Origin: an uncultured Planctomycetaceae bacterium
GTDB lineage: Bacteria; Planctomycetota; Planctomycetia; Planctomycetales; Planctomycetaceae
Direction: 5' to 3'
NCBI GenBank assembly: GCA_903921605.1
Contig: CAIXQV010000541.1
Coordinates: 1-27,865 of the forward strand
Length of the DNA stretch: 27,865 nucleotides
In this document: positions 1 to 8,749 of the stretch, one piece after another
How the letters are laid out: each line of letters starts with the position of its first letter
How positions within the stretch are numbered: position 1 is the stretch's first letter
Position numbers and translations under genes: made by a program
The notes under the pieces: model-generated
The model's database searches: none
What the model was told of the DNA's origin: nothing
The model's input: the letters and a program-made list of their open reading frames with translations, nothing else

Positions 1-1200
1 AGCCAAGGCCCAGAGTGAAAGTCGACGACCAACTTCCTGCTTATTCGGTGGGTGAATGTCGTTAATTGTTGTGATGTCTGTCAGCACCGCCATGCCGGTG
101 TTCTTGACCGACAACGTTGCTGTTTGAGCTTCCCAGATGCCTGCCAGGCGAGTTGGATCACCGCCATAGTTATATGGGGCCAGTTGAGCAAACAGGAATG
201 GAAAATCGCGATTGCCTTCCTGATTCCAGACGGAGCGCCATCCTTCGATGAGTCCCTTCTTCAGTTGGAAGTAGTGCATTCCCTGTCCGTTGTTGGATTC
301 ACCCTGATACCACAGGAAGCCGCGAATGCCGAAGGGCACAATCGGATGAATCATCCCGTTGTACAGACCTGTGTGTTGGTAGTTACTGTTGAGGGGATGC
401 CCGGGAAGATCACCGGAAGCGGCTGGCAGTGGATCGCCCGGTTTTGCTACGGCTACCGTTGCTGAAAATGCTTTCACGCTTTCTGAATAAGCCACCAGTG
501 CGTCGGAATAGCCTCTCAGCATCCCGAGCCATTCGTTCTTTTCGGCCTCCAGTTCCGGAACTGCCGTATAACCCTGTGGCGGAATCCATGGCTGAATACG
601 AGTCCCGCCCCAGGCGGTTGTGATCAAACCGACAGGCATGTCCAGCTTCTGATGGATCTCTCGACCGAAGAAATAGAGGACCGCGGATGAGCCGCCCACA
701 GTTTCTGGAGAACATTCCACCCATCTGGCAGCGACGTGTTCCGCTGGAGTTCCGGAAGGAATCAGCGGAATCATGAACAGGCGGATCTTGGGAAATTTCG
801 CATTCGCAATTTCCTCTCCTGCGTTCAGGGACGCAGAAACACTCCATTGCATATTGGACTGGCCCGACCCAGCCCAAACTTCGCCCACCAGAATGTTCGC
901 GACTTTGATTTCGTTCTTGCCCTTCACGATCATTTCGTGAGGTCCACCGGCCGTCTTGATCGCTGGCAGAGTGACTTTCCACTTGCCACTGCCATCAGCT
1001 TTTGTCGTCGCCGTTGAATCACCCAGTGTCACGGTGACGTCTTCACCTGCTGCCGCCCAGCCCCAGATCGGAAGAGGGATATCCTTCTGCAACACCATGT
1101 TATCGCTGATCACTTCAGGCAGCCGTACGTCTGCAACACTGATCGAATCACAAGCGACCACAGTGGCAACCGCCACCAGACACCAACGTACACTCATCAT
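1..1200 (-). CDS. Sialate O-acetylesterase (SGNH/SASA family), 3' end cut by window edge
   Basis: I translated this from the minus strand; 400 codons run in frame to base 1 with no stop, so the C-terminus lies outside the window. The first ~23 residues look like a secretion signal. The SGNH hydrolase block I motif GQSNM is at residues 113-117 (Ser115 the likely nucleophile), WYQGESN is at 297-303, and DIHP at 381-384 supplies the probable catalytic His383. This order is typical of sialate O-acetylesterases, which remove O-acetyl groups from sialic acids or related glycans outside the cytoplasm. Two ATG codons stand in tandem (1200 and 1197), preceded by GAGGAA. The gene lies 19 bp after the der stop and is probably cotranscribed with it. 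The family call is firm; the real substrate (sialic acid or acetylated polysaccharide) is unknown. Confidence 0.9.
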   Translation of the reverse strand, partial: MMSVRWCLVAVATVVACDSISVADVRLPEVISDNMVLQKDIPLPIWGWAAAGEDVTVTLGDSTATTKADGSGKWKVTLPAIKTAGGPHEMIVKGKNEIKVANILVGEVWAGSGQSNMQWSVSASLNAGEEIANAKFPKIRLFMIPLIPSGTPAEHVAARWVECSPETVGGSSAVLYFFGREIHQKLDMPVGLITTAWGGTRIQPWIPPQGYTAVPELEAEKNEWLGMLRGYSDALVAYSESVKAFSATVAVAKPGDPLPAASGDLPGHPLNSNYQHTGLYNGMIHPIVPFGIRGFLWYQGESNNGQGMHYFQLKKGLIEGWRSVWNQEGNRDFPFLFAQLAPYNYGGDPTRLAGIWEAQTATLSVKNTGMAVLTDITTINDIHPPNKQEVGRRLSLWALA

Positions 1201-1219
1201 CTGAAAATTCCTCGACAGA

Positions 1220-2806
1220 CTATAGCTCGTCATCATCCACAAAATTTGGAGCAGGCTGATCCGGATCATCGTCTTCCAGAGACAAAATGTCATCCGCGTA
1301 GACGTCGGAATCATCCCATGATTCATCGAATTCCGAATCATCTTCTCCGCGAAGTTGCTCATCGGTGAGTTCACTGATTTCTGGTTCGTCATCGATTTCG
1401 TCAATAACTTCCTCGTCAGATGTCATCTCCGGAGGCAGAGGCGTGTCACCGCTTAGAAGATCCGGGTCACTCTCGTTTCGGCCTCGCAGAACAAGCCGAA
1501 TAGGGACTTCCTGAAACGGAGTCACCTCTCGCAGAAAACCCAGCAGGTATCGCTTCCACGATTCGTCCAGCAGAGAAGACTCGTTGCACTTCAGCACGAT
1601 CGTGGGAGGAGAACCTGCGATCTGTGACGCGAAGTAAATCTTGGGACGACGATTCTTTCTGATCGGTGGCGGATTCTTTGCAATCGCTCTTTGCACAGCT
1701 TTATTCAGCCGAGAAGTGCTCATGCGGAGATTCGCCTGCTTGTAAACCGACTGAGCCAGATTCACAAGCTTACGAATATTGCGACCATCTTTTGCCGTAA
1801 TAATCGCGATCGGGACGTGACGCATCGAACTGAACGTGTCCAGAAGATACTTCACCCACTTCTCTGTCGTCATCTCCTCATCCAGAGCCGCGTCCCACTT
1901 ATTGATGACAAAGATGCACGGCTTGTAATGCTCATTGATCTCTTCAACCAATTGCTTGTCGACTTTGGAAATCGTCTGCGTGGCATCAAAGAACATCAGC
2001 ACCAGATCCGCCCGGCGAATGCTCCGCTGAGCTCGCACAAGGCCGTAGAATTCGATGTCGTTGGCCAGACTCTTTTTCTTGCGAACACCGGGAGTATCGA
2101 TCGCAATAAAAGACTTGCCATCGACCTCAAAGCGAATGTCGATGCTGTCGCGAGTTGTCCCCGGGATGTTACTGACAATCACGCGTTCGCTCTGCGCGAG
2201 CTGATTGATGAACGTGCTCTTGCCAACGTTGCGGCGCCCGACGACGGCCAGACGCATGTCGGATGGCTGCAGCAGATAGTCGCCTTCCGCCGTTTCGGTC
2301 TCGCGAGCTGCTGGAAGCAGTTCAACAATCGCGTCAATCAGCAGATCTCGATTACGATTGGCCTTTACGCTGGTTGCCACATAGGGCACATTGGCCAGCG
2401 TCAGGAATGTGGCGGCTTCCTGGTCCAGTTTCGGGGAATCGCACTTGTTGACAATGAGTATCGACGGTTTGCTCATGCGTCGCAGTCGGTCGGCGACGTG
2501 TTCATCCAGTGGTGTCACGCCAGCCTTGGCGTCGACCACGAACAGCATCACGTCGCATTCATCGAGCCCTGTCTGAATCTGACGTTCGATATCTTCAGAC
2601 AGGTCGTCGCTGTCAACGATGCCGATCCCGCCGGTATCCATCAGCTCAAAGTAGCGATTTCGTTCATGCATGATCCAGGTGACACGATCGCGAGTCACTC
2701 CGGCGGTTGGGTCAACAACGGAGATCAATCGGTCGGCCAGCCAGTTCAGCAACGAGCTCTTTCCGACGTTGGGGCGACCCACAATCGCCACTTTCGGAAT
2801 TCCCAT
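1220..2806 (-). CDS. der: Ribosome-biogenesis GTPase Der (EngA) with acidic C-terminal tail
   Basis: Der is a tandem-G-domain GTPase that binds the 50S subunit and is needed for its maturation. G domain 1 has the P-loop GRPNVGKS (10-17), DTGG (57-60) and NKCD (120-123). G domain 2 has GRRNVGKS (190-197), DTPG (237-240) and NKWD (302-305). A KH-like domain follows at about 355-442. From about residue 447 to 528 there is an extra low-complexity tail dominated by Asp and Glu, which typical Der proteins of about 430-490 aa lack at this length. The ATG at 2806 has AAAGGA a few bases upstream. The gene is divergent from the acyltransferase gene at 3104 and lies just ahead of the sialate O-acetylesterase gene. 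Confidence 0.97.
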   Translation of the reverse strand: MGIPKVAIVGRPNVGKSSLLNWLADRLISVVDPTAGVTRDRVTWIMHERNRYFELMDTGGIGIVDSDDLSEDIERQIQTGLDECDVMLFVVDAKAGVTPLDEHVADRLRRMSKPSILIVNKCDSPKLDQEAATFLTLANVPYVATSVKANRNRDLLIDAIVELLPAARETETAEGDYLLQPSDMRLAVVGRRNVGKSTFINQLAQSERVIVSNIPGTTRDSIDIRFEVDGKSFIAIDTPGVRKKKSLANDIEFYGLVRAQRSIRRADLVLMFFDATQTISKVDKQLVEEINEHYKPCIFVINKWDAALDEEMTTEKWVKYLLDTFSSMRHVPIAIITAKDGRNIRKLVNLAQSVYKQANLRMSTSRLNKAVQRAIAKNPPPIRKNRRPKIYFASQIAGSPPTIVLKCNESSLLDESWKRYLLGFLREVTPFQEVPIRLVLRGRNESDPDLLSGDTPLPPEMTSDEEVIDEIDDEPEISELTDEQLRGEDDSEFDESWDDSDVYADDILSLEDDDPDQPAPNFVDDDEL

Positions 2807-2957
2807 GTCTGCTGTCCTTTAACGCCCACTGACGTACTGCAAAAAATGAATCGGTTGATCGGTTTCAGAAAGCGAGCAGGAACGAGCTGCGAGCCCATGA
2901 GTGGGCTTCAGGTGATAAGTTCTCGACCGCGCTTACAAAATGCACCGAGGAAAAGCT

Positions 2958-2984
2958 GGGAAGCCTACACCTTTGAGGCTTCCC
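2958..2984. other. 9-bp inverted repeat in the der/acyltransferase divergent region
   Basis: GGGAAGCCT (2958-2966) pairs perfectly with AGGCTTCCC (2976-2984) around a 9-nt loop. A weaker hairpin, GCCCA-TGAG-TGGGC, sits at 2893-2906. Both lie in the 297-bp gap between two divergent genes, where the promoters for both must be. No U-tract follows, so these are not simple terminators. They may be operators or leader hairpins; I could not assign -35/-10 boxes with confidence. Confidence 0.4.
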
Positions 2985-3103
2985 CGTCATTCGACTGGCC
3001 CGAACCACCCCCGAATTTCGCACAAGTAAATACCATTCTGGCGTGTTCTGACGTGGCTGCGTACACTCCGAGGACCTGAATCAGGATTCTTTGGAGATCA
3101 GCC

Positions 3104-4744
3104 GTGGCCGATAAACCAGTTCCAGCAAAGCCTATTTCGCCTCAAAGGCCCCCCGTTTCTGCGCCTGTTGAGGCTGCCAAAACCGACAGTTCGACTATCG
3201 CCATCGGGGCTCCGCTAAACCGGAATTCTCCTTCATCCTCGGCAGTGAATTCAATGGCCGATGTCAGCAGTGGAAAAAAACTCAACGACAACGGAGAAAC
3301 ACGCAGCCGGCGGCGATCGGCTTCGCGCTCGACTGGCCATAGTGATCGTCTTGTGTCACTGGACGCCTTCCGTGGCTTCATCATGATGATGCTGGCGGCC
3401 GGAGGATTCGGGATTCTGGCCTTCTCAAAGATCGATAAATCATCTCCGGTCTGGGAAGTCCACAACTGGGACAAATGGCACACCATTGGAGACCATTTCG
3501 ATCACCCAAAGTGGCTGAGTGTTTACGACAAACTTAGTGTGTCGTTCTGGGACCTGATTCAACCTTCGTTCATGTTCATGGTCGGTGCGGCCATGCCGTT
3601 CTCCAGCCAACGTAGAGAATCTAACGGGCAGGGATTATTTGGGCGTACTCTGCACGCCATCATGCGTTCCGTGGCTTTGGTGCTGCTGGGAGTTTTTCTG
3701 TCGTCGCTGGGACATGAGAAAACTCTTTGGATCTTCCCCAACGTGCTATGCCAGATCGGGCTCGGCTATTTCTTTGCCTGGGTTATGCATCACTGGCGAC
3801 CAATGTATCAGGTGATCGCTCTGTTCGTGATCCTTAGTGGCTACTGGGGTTGGTTCTACATGAATCCACCCGCCGCGAATTACGACTATGCGGCCGTCAG
3901 CGCGAGTCCGGAGAATGGCGAGATCTTTGAGGGAAAGTTTGCTGCATGGTCCAAGAACGCGAATGCGGCTTACAAATTCGACAGTTGGCTATTGCCAAGA
4001 CTTCGATCGGCCCTGGAGCCAGTTCCAGTGGCCGAAACAGAAACGCAGAACGAGGCGACAGCAAAAGAAGAGACGGCTGCGGCAGCCAATGAAACAGCAG
4101 GTGCTGACGAGAAACCAACGGCCCCTGAAGAGGAAGTCAAAGCGACCGAAAAACCAGCTTGGTATCGTCAATGGTTTCTGCTGAATGCAGAACCTTACAA
4201 GCCCAACTCGGGCGGCTACACAACCTTGAACTTCATCCCGTCAATTGGCACCACTCTGCTGGGGATTTTATGCGGTCAGGTGCTGTTGCGAATTGATTTG
4301 TCGAAATGGTCCAAGCTGGGAATTCTGATTACCGGAGCTGCCATTTGCTTCGGTTTGGGCATCGCTTCCCATGAGTATGTGTGTCCGATCGTCAAACGCA
4401 TCTGGACGCCAAGCTGGGTTCTGTTCAGCGGTGGCTATGTGATCGGTATGCTGGCGTTGTTCTATTTCCTTTTTGACATCCTGCCTCTGAAACTGCTGGC
4501 GTTTCCTCTTGTCGTGGTCGGCATGAATTCCATTCTGACCTACATGCTGGGGCAGACAATTTCAGGCTGGACGCGCGAAAGCGTGGTTAAGGTACATCTC
4601 GCCGGCATGATCGAAAACGTCTTTGGCCCTAAAGCACTCGATCCCTTATGGTACGGCCCGATCACACTGCCCTCGACGGTGTTTCTGCTCTACTGGTTTT
4701 TCCTGCTTTGGCTGTATCGACAGCGGATCTTTCTGAAGCTGTGA
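3104..4744 (+). CDS. HGSNAT/DUF5009-like membrane acyltransferase
   Basis: This 546-aa polytopic membrane protein resembles the heparan-alpha-glucosaminide N-acetyltransferase/NagX/DUF5009 family, which moves acetyl groups across a membrane onto sugars. Family-like blocks are SLDAFRGF (85-92), FMFMVGAAMPFS (156-167), NFIPSIGTTLLG (376-387), WTPSWVLFSGGY (434-445) and GMNSILTYM (473-481). Two parts are unusual: a disordered, basic, Ser-rich N-terminus of about 80 residues, and a low-complexity Glu/Ala/Thr-rich insert at about 307-350 in a loop. The start is GTG, with GGAG at 3094-3097. An in-frame ATG at 3254 would remove only disordered sequence and is possible. The gene converges on the cytochrome-WD40 gene, with 99 bp between stops and no clear terminator there. 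The substrate is not evident. Confidence 0.8.
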   Translation: MADKPVPAKPISPQRPPVSAPVEAAKTDSSTIAIGAPLNRNSPSSSAVNSMADVSSGKKLNDNGETRSRRRSASRSTGHSDRLVSLDAFRGFIMMMLAAGGFGILAFSKIDKSSPVWEVHNWDKWHTIGDHFDHPKWLSVYDKLSVSFWDLIQPSFMFMVGAAMPFSSQRRESNGQGLFGRTLHAIMRSVALVLLGVFLSSLGHEKTLWIFPNVLCQIGLGYFFAWVMHHWRPMYQVIALFVILSGYWGWFYMNPPAANYDYAAVSASPENGEIFEGKFAAWSKNANAAYKFDSWLLPRLRSALEPVPVAETETQNEATAKEETAAAANETAGADEKPTAPEEEVKATEKPAWYRQWFLLNAEPYKPNSGGYTTLNFIPSIGTTLLGILCGQVLLRIDLSKWSKLGILITGAAICFGLGIASHEYVCPIVKRIWTPSWVLFSGGYVIGMLALFYFLFDILPLKLLAFPLVVVGMNSILTYMLGQTISGWTRESVVKVHLAGMIENVFGPKALDPLWYGPITLPSTVFLLYWFFLLWLYRQRIFLKL

Positions 4745-4843
4745 AACAAACACTGAACTCCAGATATGTGATTGCCCTGTCGTGATCCGTGTCGCCGCTC
4801 GCTCTGTAACTCTTCACGTTCAGCATCGACGATAATCGTTCCG

Positions 4844-7651
4844 CTACTTTGCGGCCGTCTTGGGGGTATCCGAGCTGCGATGACGAATATGCAACATCAC
4901 AGGGAGAGTTGTAATGCCGTCGACACTGGACTTCAGGTAAAACGGGCGGCTCGATTCGGGCACCCACTTGGCTGTGGTGATAAAGAATTCGCGTTCGTTC
5001 TGGCCTTCCAAAAGCATCAAGCCGTTTAGTCCGATGTTGTCGACGAACACGCCGTGAGGCATATTGCGGCCGGAATCTTCTTTGCCAAACTCCACAAGCC
5101 CTGTGTGATCCAGGCGATCAACCTTCAAAAATGCTCGCACGGTTTCTCCCGCCCAAACCGTCAGCTCAGGAGTATGCTCGTTCTGGCCCGCAGCCTGTTG
5201 GTCGGCCGTCAGAATTCGTACCGATATCTTCGGCTTTTCAGCGATTGCCAGAGTCTTCAGCCCACCCACATCGTGGATCACATCCTTGTCGCCAATTCTT
5301 GCGCGAGCTTTAAAGATAACACCCTTCACAGCGTCTTCTGCAGGCTGAACAGCATCATTGGATGCAATAAGAATTGCCATCGCCTGACGCTGTTCCGGCT
5401 GAATGATGACAGGATCTGACAGAGTAAACCCGGCTGGAAGATTCTCCGCGAAGATCTCGATCGGGCCGTCATAGCCATCAAGCCGTGTTGCTGTGAAAAT
5501 GATTTCGCGACCAGTTCCCTTATGAATGCTCAACGCATCTCCTGCCATCGCTATGTTGAAATCCGGCTGTGGATGTCGCAGCATCAACTGGTACTTGTAG
5601 TCGGCTCCCTGAAATCCGCGAGCATCCTTCAGGCGGACGAGATAAGTGCCATCCGCCGGAGGCACGAATGTCAGCCGTGAATCTTTGCCCCACTGACGCA
5701 TCGAGTCGTCATCGTTCTGGCTGTAAATTGGAAAGATCGGCAGACCGGTATCTTTCAGAACTACGTCAGCTGGATAAGGCACGACAATAAACGCCGGCCC
5801 CTGCAATGGATGGGAAGTCGGAGTTGTTCCAAAGTAGGTCTGACGCAGTGTTGCACCGGGATAAACTTTGAAACCAGAATCCGGACCACGCGGGTAGAGC
5901 CAGAGTTTCACGACTTCGCCGTCGGCATAGAGATACTCGTTCAATTCCATTTCCTGCCAGTTGAAGACTCGAAAGTCATCAGCCGTGTCGGAATCCTTCC
6001 CGCGGAATGTGAAGTAGGAATCTCGCACGGCCTGCAATTGCGTCTGCAAGACAGGCTTACCATCCGGAGTCACCACTTCCACAGTAGAATCCAGAGCCGA
6101 CTTATCACGGGACGCCTTGACCTCAAACAGAATCGGCTGCCCCTTTTTTGCCTCAAAGCGAAACTGATCCTCATCGCTGCCAGAAGTTGCACCATCGATC
6201 ACACCTGAGATTTTTGCAGGAAACGGAACAGCCTGCGCAACCGCAAGTTCACTGTTTGGCTCCATTTCAGTCAACTCGGCCAGTGGTCCTGCCGCTTCGG
6301 CCATGACGACTACTGCCGCTGCATCACTTGCTTCCGTTTTGGAAGCGATCTCCGGCAGAGCGACAGATCGCTGTTCGCCTTTCGACGTGGAGATCAGAAC
6401 GCGAGCGTTTGCACTGTCGATCGCCAGACTCGTGACAAGGTCCTGAGTCAGGTTTTCGGCCGATTGTTCGTTAACCGTTGCGGCATCCCAGGTTTTGATC
6501 GATCCCATGTCGGACGTCGTGACCAGATACCGGCCGTCGTCGGAAATCGCCAGGCGAGTAATCACGCCCTCATGAGCAAAGCGAGAGATGATCAACGGAT
6601 TAATCTGCGGCCCATCGATCGACACGAGCTGCCACTTTCGAATTCGGCTGTCTGCTCCAGCGCCCAGAACAAATCGATTATCAGGAGTAAAGACCACCGA
6701 ATACTGTTCGGCCTGCGGCTGGCTAAGCGTATCGAAACGTTCTCCAGTAGCCACATTCCAGATTTTGATGGTCGCGTCGGCACTTGCAGAAGCCAGCAAC
6801 TTTCCATCCGGACTAAAGCGAAGATCAAACACCGCGCCGTTGTGGCCAGTCATTTCACGGATCTTCTCACCGGTCTCCGCATTGTGCAAAATGATGCGAC
6901 GATCGTATCCGGCCGTTGCGACAATTGTTCCGTCCGGAGACCAGTCGGCCGAATAAAGAATATCGTTGTGGCCGGCGAACTCCTTTTGAATTGAGTCCTG
7001 TCCAATAACAACTTCGACCGCTCGACCAGCAAGCCCCGGCGTGCCCGTGGCCAGCAGAACTCTCGTCCCATCGGCCGAAAGACGCAGTCCGTTCACCTTG
7101 CCGTCTGCGATCGGCAGACTCCAAACAAGCTCACCGTTCTGAACGTTTCGCTGTTCCACAAGTTTAAATCGACCAGACAGCACAGTGTGGCCGTCCTTTG
7201 ATAAGACCATGGCCAAAGCCGGAGATCTGACCTTCGATGCAGTAACTGCGACTTTCGGAAGTGCTGGCAACACGGCCATCCGACTGTCGAATTTTCCACC
7301 TTCGTGTAACCATTGGGTGAGAATTGCCAACTCTTCTTTTGAAGGCTGAGCTTCATCGGCTGGTGGCATATGGTCGTCGCCAGTGCTGACCAACACCTCG
7401 AGCAGTCGACTCTTCGCAGCGGTAGTCTCGTCAAGCACTGGACCATTCTCGCTGCCTTTCTGAATGTCATCAGGGGCCTGCAAAGAGAGCCCGTTTTGAG
7501 CATCCACGCGACTATGACAGCTCACGCAATACTTTTGCAGCAGCGGAGCGATCTGAGTGGAATAGCGAACTGATTCCGCTGCCGTAGCGACGAGCGAAAG
7601 AGTCAAACAGTAAGTCAGTACAGAGACAGTCAGCAACGCTCGCACGAACAT
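4844..7651 (-). CDS. Secreted PSCyt1 cytochrome-WD40-PPC domain protein
   Basis: 935 aa. A signal peptide (about 1-25, ending near ATAA) leads into a planctomycete cytochrome C domain with the single haem-binding motif CVSCH (42-46) and a MPP motif (95-97). WD40-type repeats cover about 140-430, with GHND, WSPDG, GHNG and FSPDG signatures. A pre-peptidase C-terminal-like beta domain starts at about 463 (MEPNSELAVAQ) and runs to roughly 570; more beta-rich sequence follows. The reading frame is open up to 7840, but the ATG at 7651 is chosen because the signal peptide begins there and CAGGTG lies upstream; the extra 63 residues would be read through a repeat remnant. The likely role is an exported redox or scaffold protein. 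Its partner and substrate are unknown. Confidence 0.85.
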   Translation of the reverse strand: MFVRALLTVSVLTYCLTLSLVATAAESVRYSTQIAPLLQKYCVSCHSRVDAQNGLSLQAPDDIQKGSENGPVLDETTAAKSRLLEVLVSTGDDHMPPADEAQPSKEELAILTQWLHEGGKFDSRMAVLPALPKVAVTASKVRSPALAMVLSKDGHTVLSGRFKLVEQRNVQNGELVWSLPIADGKVNGLRLSADGTRVLLATGTPGLAGRAVEVVIGQDSIQKEFAGHNDILYSADWSPDGTIVATAGYDRRIILHNAETGEKIREMTGHNGAVFDLRFSPDGKLLASASADATIKIWNVATGERFDTLSQPQAEQYSVVFTPDNRFVLGAGADSRIRKWQLVSIDGPQINPLIISRFAHEGVITRLAISDDGRYLVTTSDMGSIKTWDAATVNEQSAENLTQDLVTSLAIDSANARVLISTSKGEQRSVALPEIASKTEASDAAAVVVMAEAAGPLAELTEMEPNSELAVAQAVPFPAKISGVIDGATSGSDEDQFRFEAKKGQPILFEVKASRDKSALDSTVEVVTPDGKPVLQTQLQAVRDSYFTFRGKDSDTADDFRVFNWQEMELNEYLYADGEVVKLWLYPRGPDSGFKVYPGATLRQTYFGTTPTSHPLQGPAFIVVPYPADVVLKDTGLPIFPIYSQNDDDSMRQWGKDSRLTFVPPADGTYLVRLKDARGFQGADYKYQLMLRHPQPDFNIAMAGDALSIHKGTGREIIFTATRLDGYDGPIEIFAENLPAGFTLSDPVIIQPEQRQAMAILIASNDAVQPAEDAVKGVIFKARARIGDKDVIHDVGGLKTLAIAEKPKISVRILTADQQAAGQNEHTPELTVWAGETVRAFLKVDRLDHTGLVEFGKEDSGRNMPHGVFVDNIGLNGLMLLEGQNEREFFITTAKWVPESSRPFYLKSSVDGITTLPVMLHIRHRSSDTPKTAAK

Positions 7652-7792
7652 CAGCGCACCTGCAATTCGGCCTTGATCGAAATCGGGGTCCTGCCGGTTA
7701 ATTTCCGGCGACCGGATTGTGGTGCGAATCGACTCCGGCTGCAAGCAGCCACGACATACCGTATTTGCGGGGGGCCTGAAACCTTTTTGTGT

Positions 7793-7863
7793 CCTGAAGC
7801 CGCCATCCCGTAAGTGCTCATAACACAAGACGATAAGCACGTCAGTGCTTCATGGAGCCTGTC
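7793..7863 (+). pseudogene. Decayed 3'-end remnant of a RAYT transposase gene
   Basis: This stretch aligns without gaps, at a constant offset of 728 bp, to 8521-8591, the last ~24 codons of the intact transposase gene downstream. By hand count 54 of the first 70 positions match, and similarity stops abruptly upstream of 7793. The remnant has in-frame damage: the bases matching the tyrosine-motif codons now read CCGTAA. It continues directly into the first REP element, as the intact gene continues into the second. It is therefore either the tail of an older, truncated element or a mobile unit that carried the gene's tail. Confidence 0.8.
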
Positions 7864-8021
7864 ATACAAGCCCGATGCGCCAGCGAGTGCGTATTACTTC
7901 CAGGCAGTGCCGCCTCTGCGGCCCCGTCCGGCAAATACGATCCTGCGTCCATTTACATCGAATGGAGGACATGAGAGCTTCGCGCTGCAAATACGCACTC
8001 GCTGGCGCGTCGGGCTTGTAT
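7864..8021. repeat. REP-like inverted-repeat element, upstream copy
   Basis: A 32-nt left arm (7864-7895) and a 32-nt right arm (7990-8021) are inverted copies differing at one position, separated by a 94-nt spacer. The arm core is GCGCCAGCGAGTGCG. The element matches 8592-8749 in length and layout; the right arms of the two copies are identical and the left arms differ at three positions. The spacers share CTGCGTCCATTT. The element lies between the cytochrome-WD40 gene and the transposase gene, as expected of REP elements mobilised by a RAYT. Confidence 0.88.
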
Positions 8022-8088
8022 TGTGGAACGTTACGATTTAATTGAGACCCAGCCAACCGGTTTAACTCAGGTGATGTGGAGTTAGCGC

Positions 8089-8592
8089 TTGAAAGAATTT
8101 AATGCTGGCGAGCCGATCGCGTATTTTTTTACTTGGACAACCTACGGCACTTGGCTTCCCGGTGATCATCGTGGTTGGAACCCCAAGGACGGAAGTGGGC
8201 CGCAAACTGCCAATCAGCTGTTTGAGGAGATGGCTCGTTCTCAAATGACCGAGCCAGAGTTCCACCTCTGCACTGTCGATCGCGAACTTGTCGAAATGGT
8301 GATTCGTAAACATTGCGAAATCCGTCAGTGGACTCTGCACGCCGTGAATCCGCGATCGAACCATGTGCATGTTGTGGTCACGGCACCGGGCTACGAGCCA
8401 GAACCGGTTTACGAACAATTCAAAGCCTGGTGTACTCGACATCTGAAAGTAAATCACAAGGAGCGTGAGAATTTCTGGACAGAGCGAGCGAGTCGTCGCT
8501 GGATTAACCACGAAGAGGATCTTGAAGCCGCCATCCTCTACGTGCTTGAAGCGCAAGACGGTGATCACGGCGCTGCTTCATGGAGCCGGTAA
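8089..8592 (+). CDS. REP-associated tyrosine transposase (RAYT, IS200-like HUH family)
   Basis: A 167-aa single-domain Y1 HUH nuclease. The HUH motif is NHVHVVV (91-97, with His92 and His94), and the likely catalytic tyrosine is Tyr151 in YVLEAQ (151-156). The N-terminal block FTWTTYGTWLPGD (14-26) is typical of this RAYT/IS200-like group. RAYTs cut and join single-stranded DNA at REP palindromes. The start is TTG at 8089, supported by GGAG at 8078-8081 with a 7-nt spacer; a nearby ATG reads straight into a stop. The TAA stop touches the first base of the downstream REP arm. A REP element on each side supports a working transposase-repeat pair. The frame is intact, so the gene may be active. 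Confidence 0.9.
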   Translation: MKEFNAGEPIAYFFTWTTYGTWLPGDHRGWNPKDGSGPQTANQLFEEMARSQMTEPEFHLCTVDRELVEMVIRKHCEIRQWTLHAVNPRSNHVHVVVTAPGYEPEPVYEQFKAWCTRHLKVNHKERENFWTERASRRWINHEEDLEAAILYVLEAQDGDHGAASWSR

Positions 8593-8749
8593 TACAAGCC
8601 CGACGCGCCAGCGAGTGCGTTTCACTTCCAAGCGCTGCCACCGCTGCGGGCTTGCTCGGTAAGCAGTATCCTGCGTCCATTTGTAGCGGCTGGAGTAAAT
8701 CAGAGTTTCGCGTTGCTAATACGCACTCGCTGGCGCGTCGGGCTTGTAT
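8592..8749. repeat. REP-like inverted-repeat element, downstream copy
   Basis: The arms are 8592-8623 and 8718-8749 (32 nt each) with a 94-nt spacer, the same architecture as the copy at 7864-8021. The right arm is identical to that of the upstream copy. It starts at the last base of the transposase stop codon. Similarity to the upstream copy continues only about 10 bp past the right arm (TGTGG-ACG) and then stops, marking the end of the repeated unit. Confidence 0.88.

Noticed and set aside
410..982. 190-aa minus-strand frame inside the sialate O-acetylesterase gene
   Set aside because: The real frame (1-1200) carries GQSNM, WYQGESN and DIHP motifs; this one is a shifted shadow.
1691..3079. 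462-aa open frame on the plus strand opposite der
   Set aside because: It is antisense to an unmistakable Der protein, has no recognisable domain and only exists because of codon bias in der.
7652..7840. 63-residue N-terminal extension of the cytochrome-WD40 protein
   Set aside because: It would precede a clear signal peptide and be translated from the transposase remnant.
8062..8568. 168-aa minus-strand frame opposite the RAYT gene
   Set aside because: Its start resembles the frame beginning at 7840 only because both read the same repeated transposase tail backwards; it is not a gene.
7864..8749. CRISPR array
   Set aside because: The repeats are two large inverted-repeat units around a transposase gene, with no regular short spacers and no cas genes.
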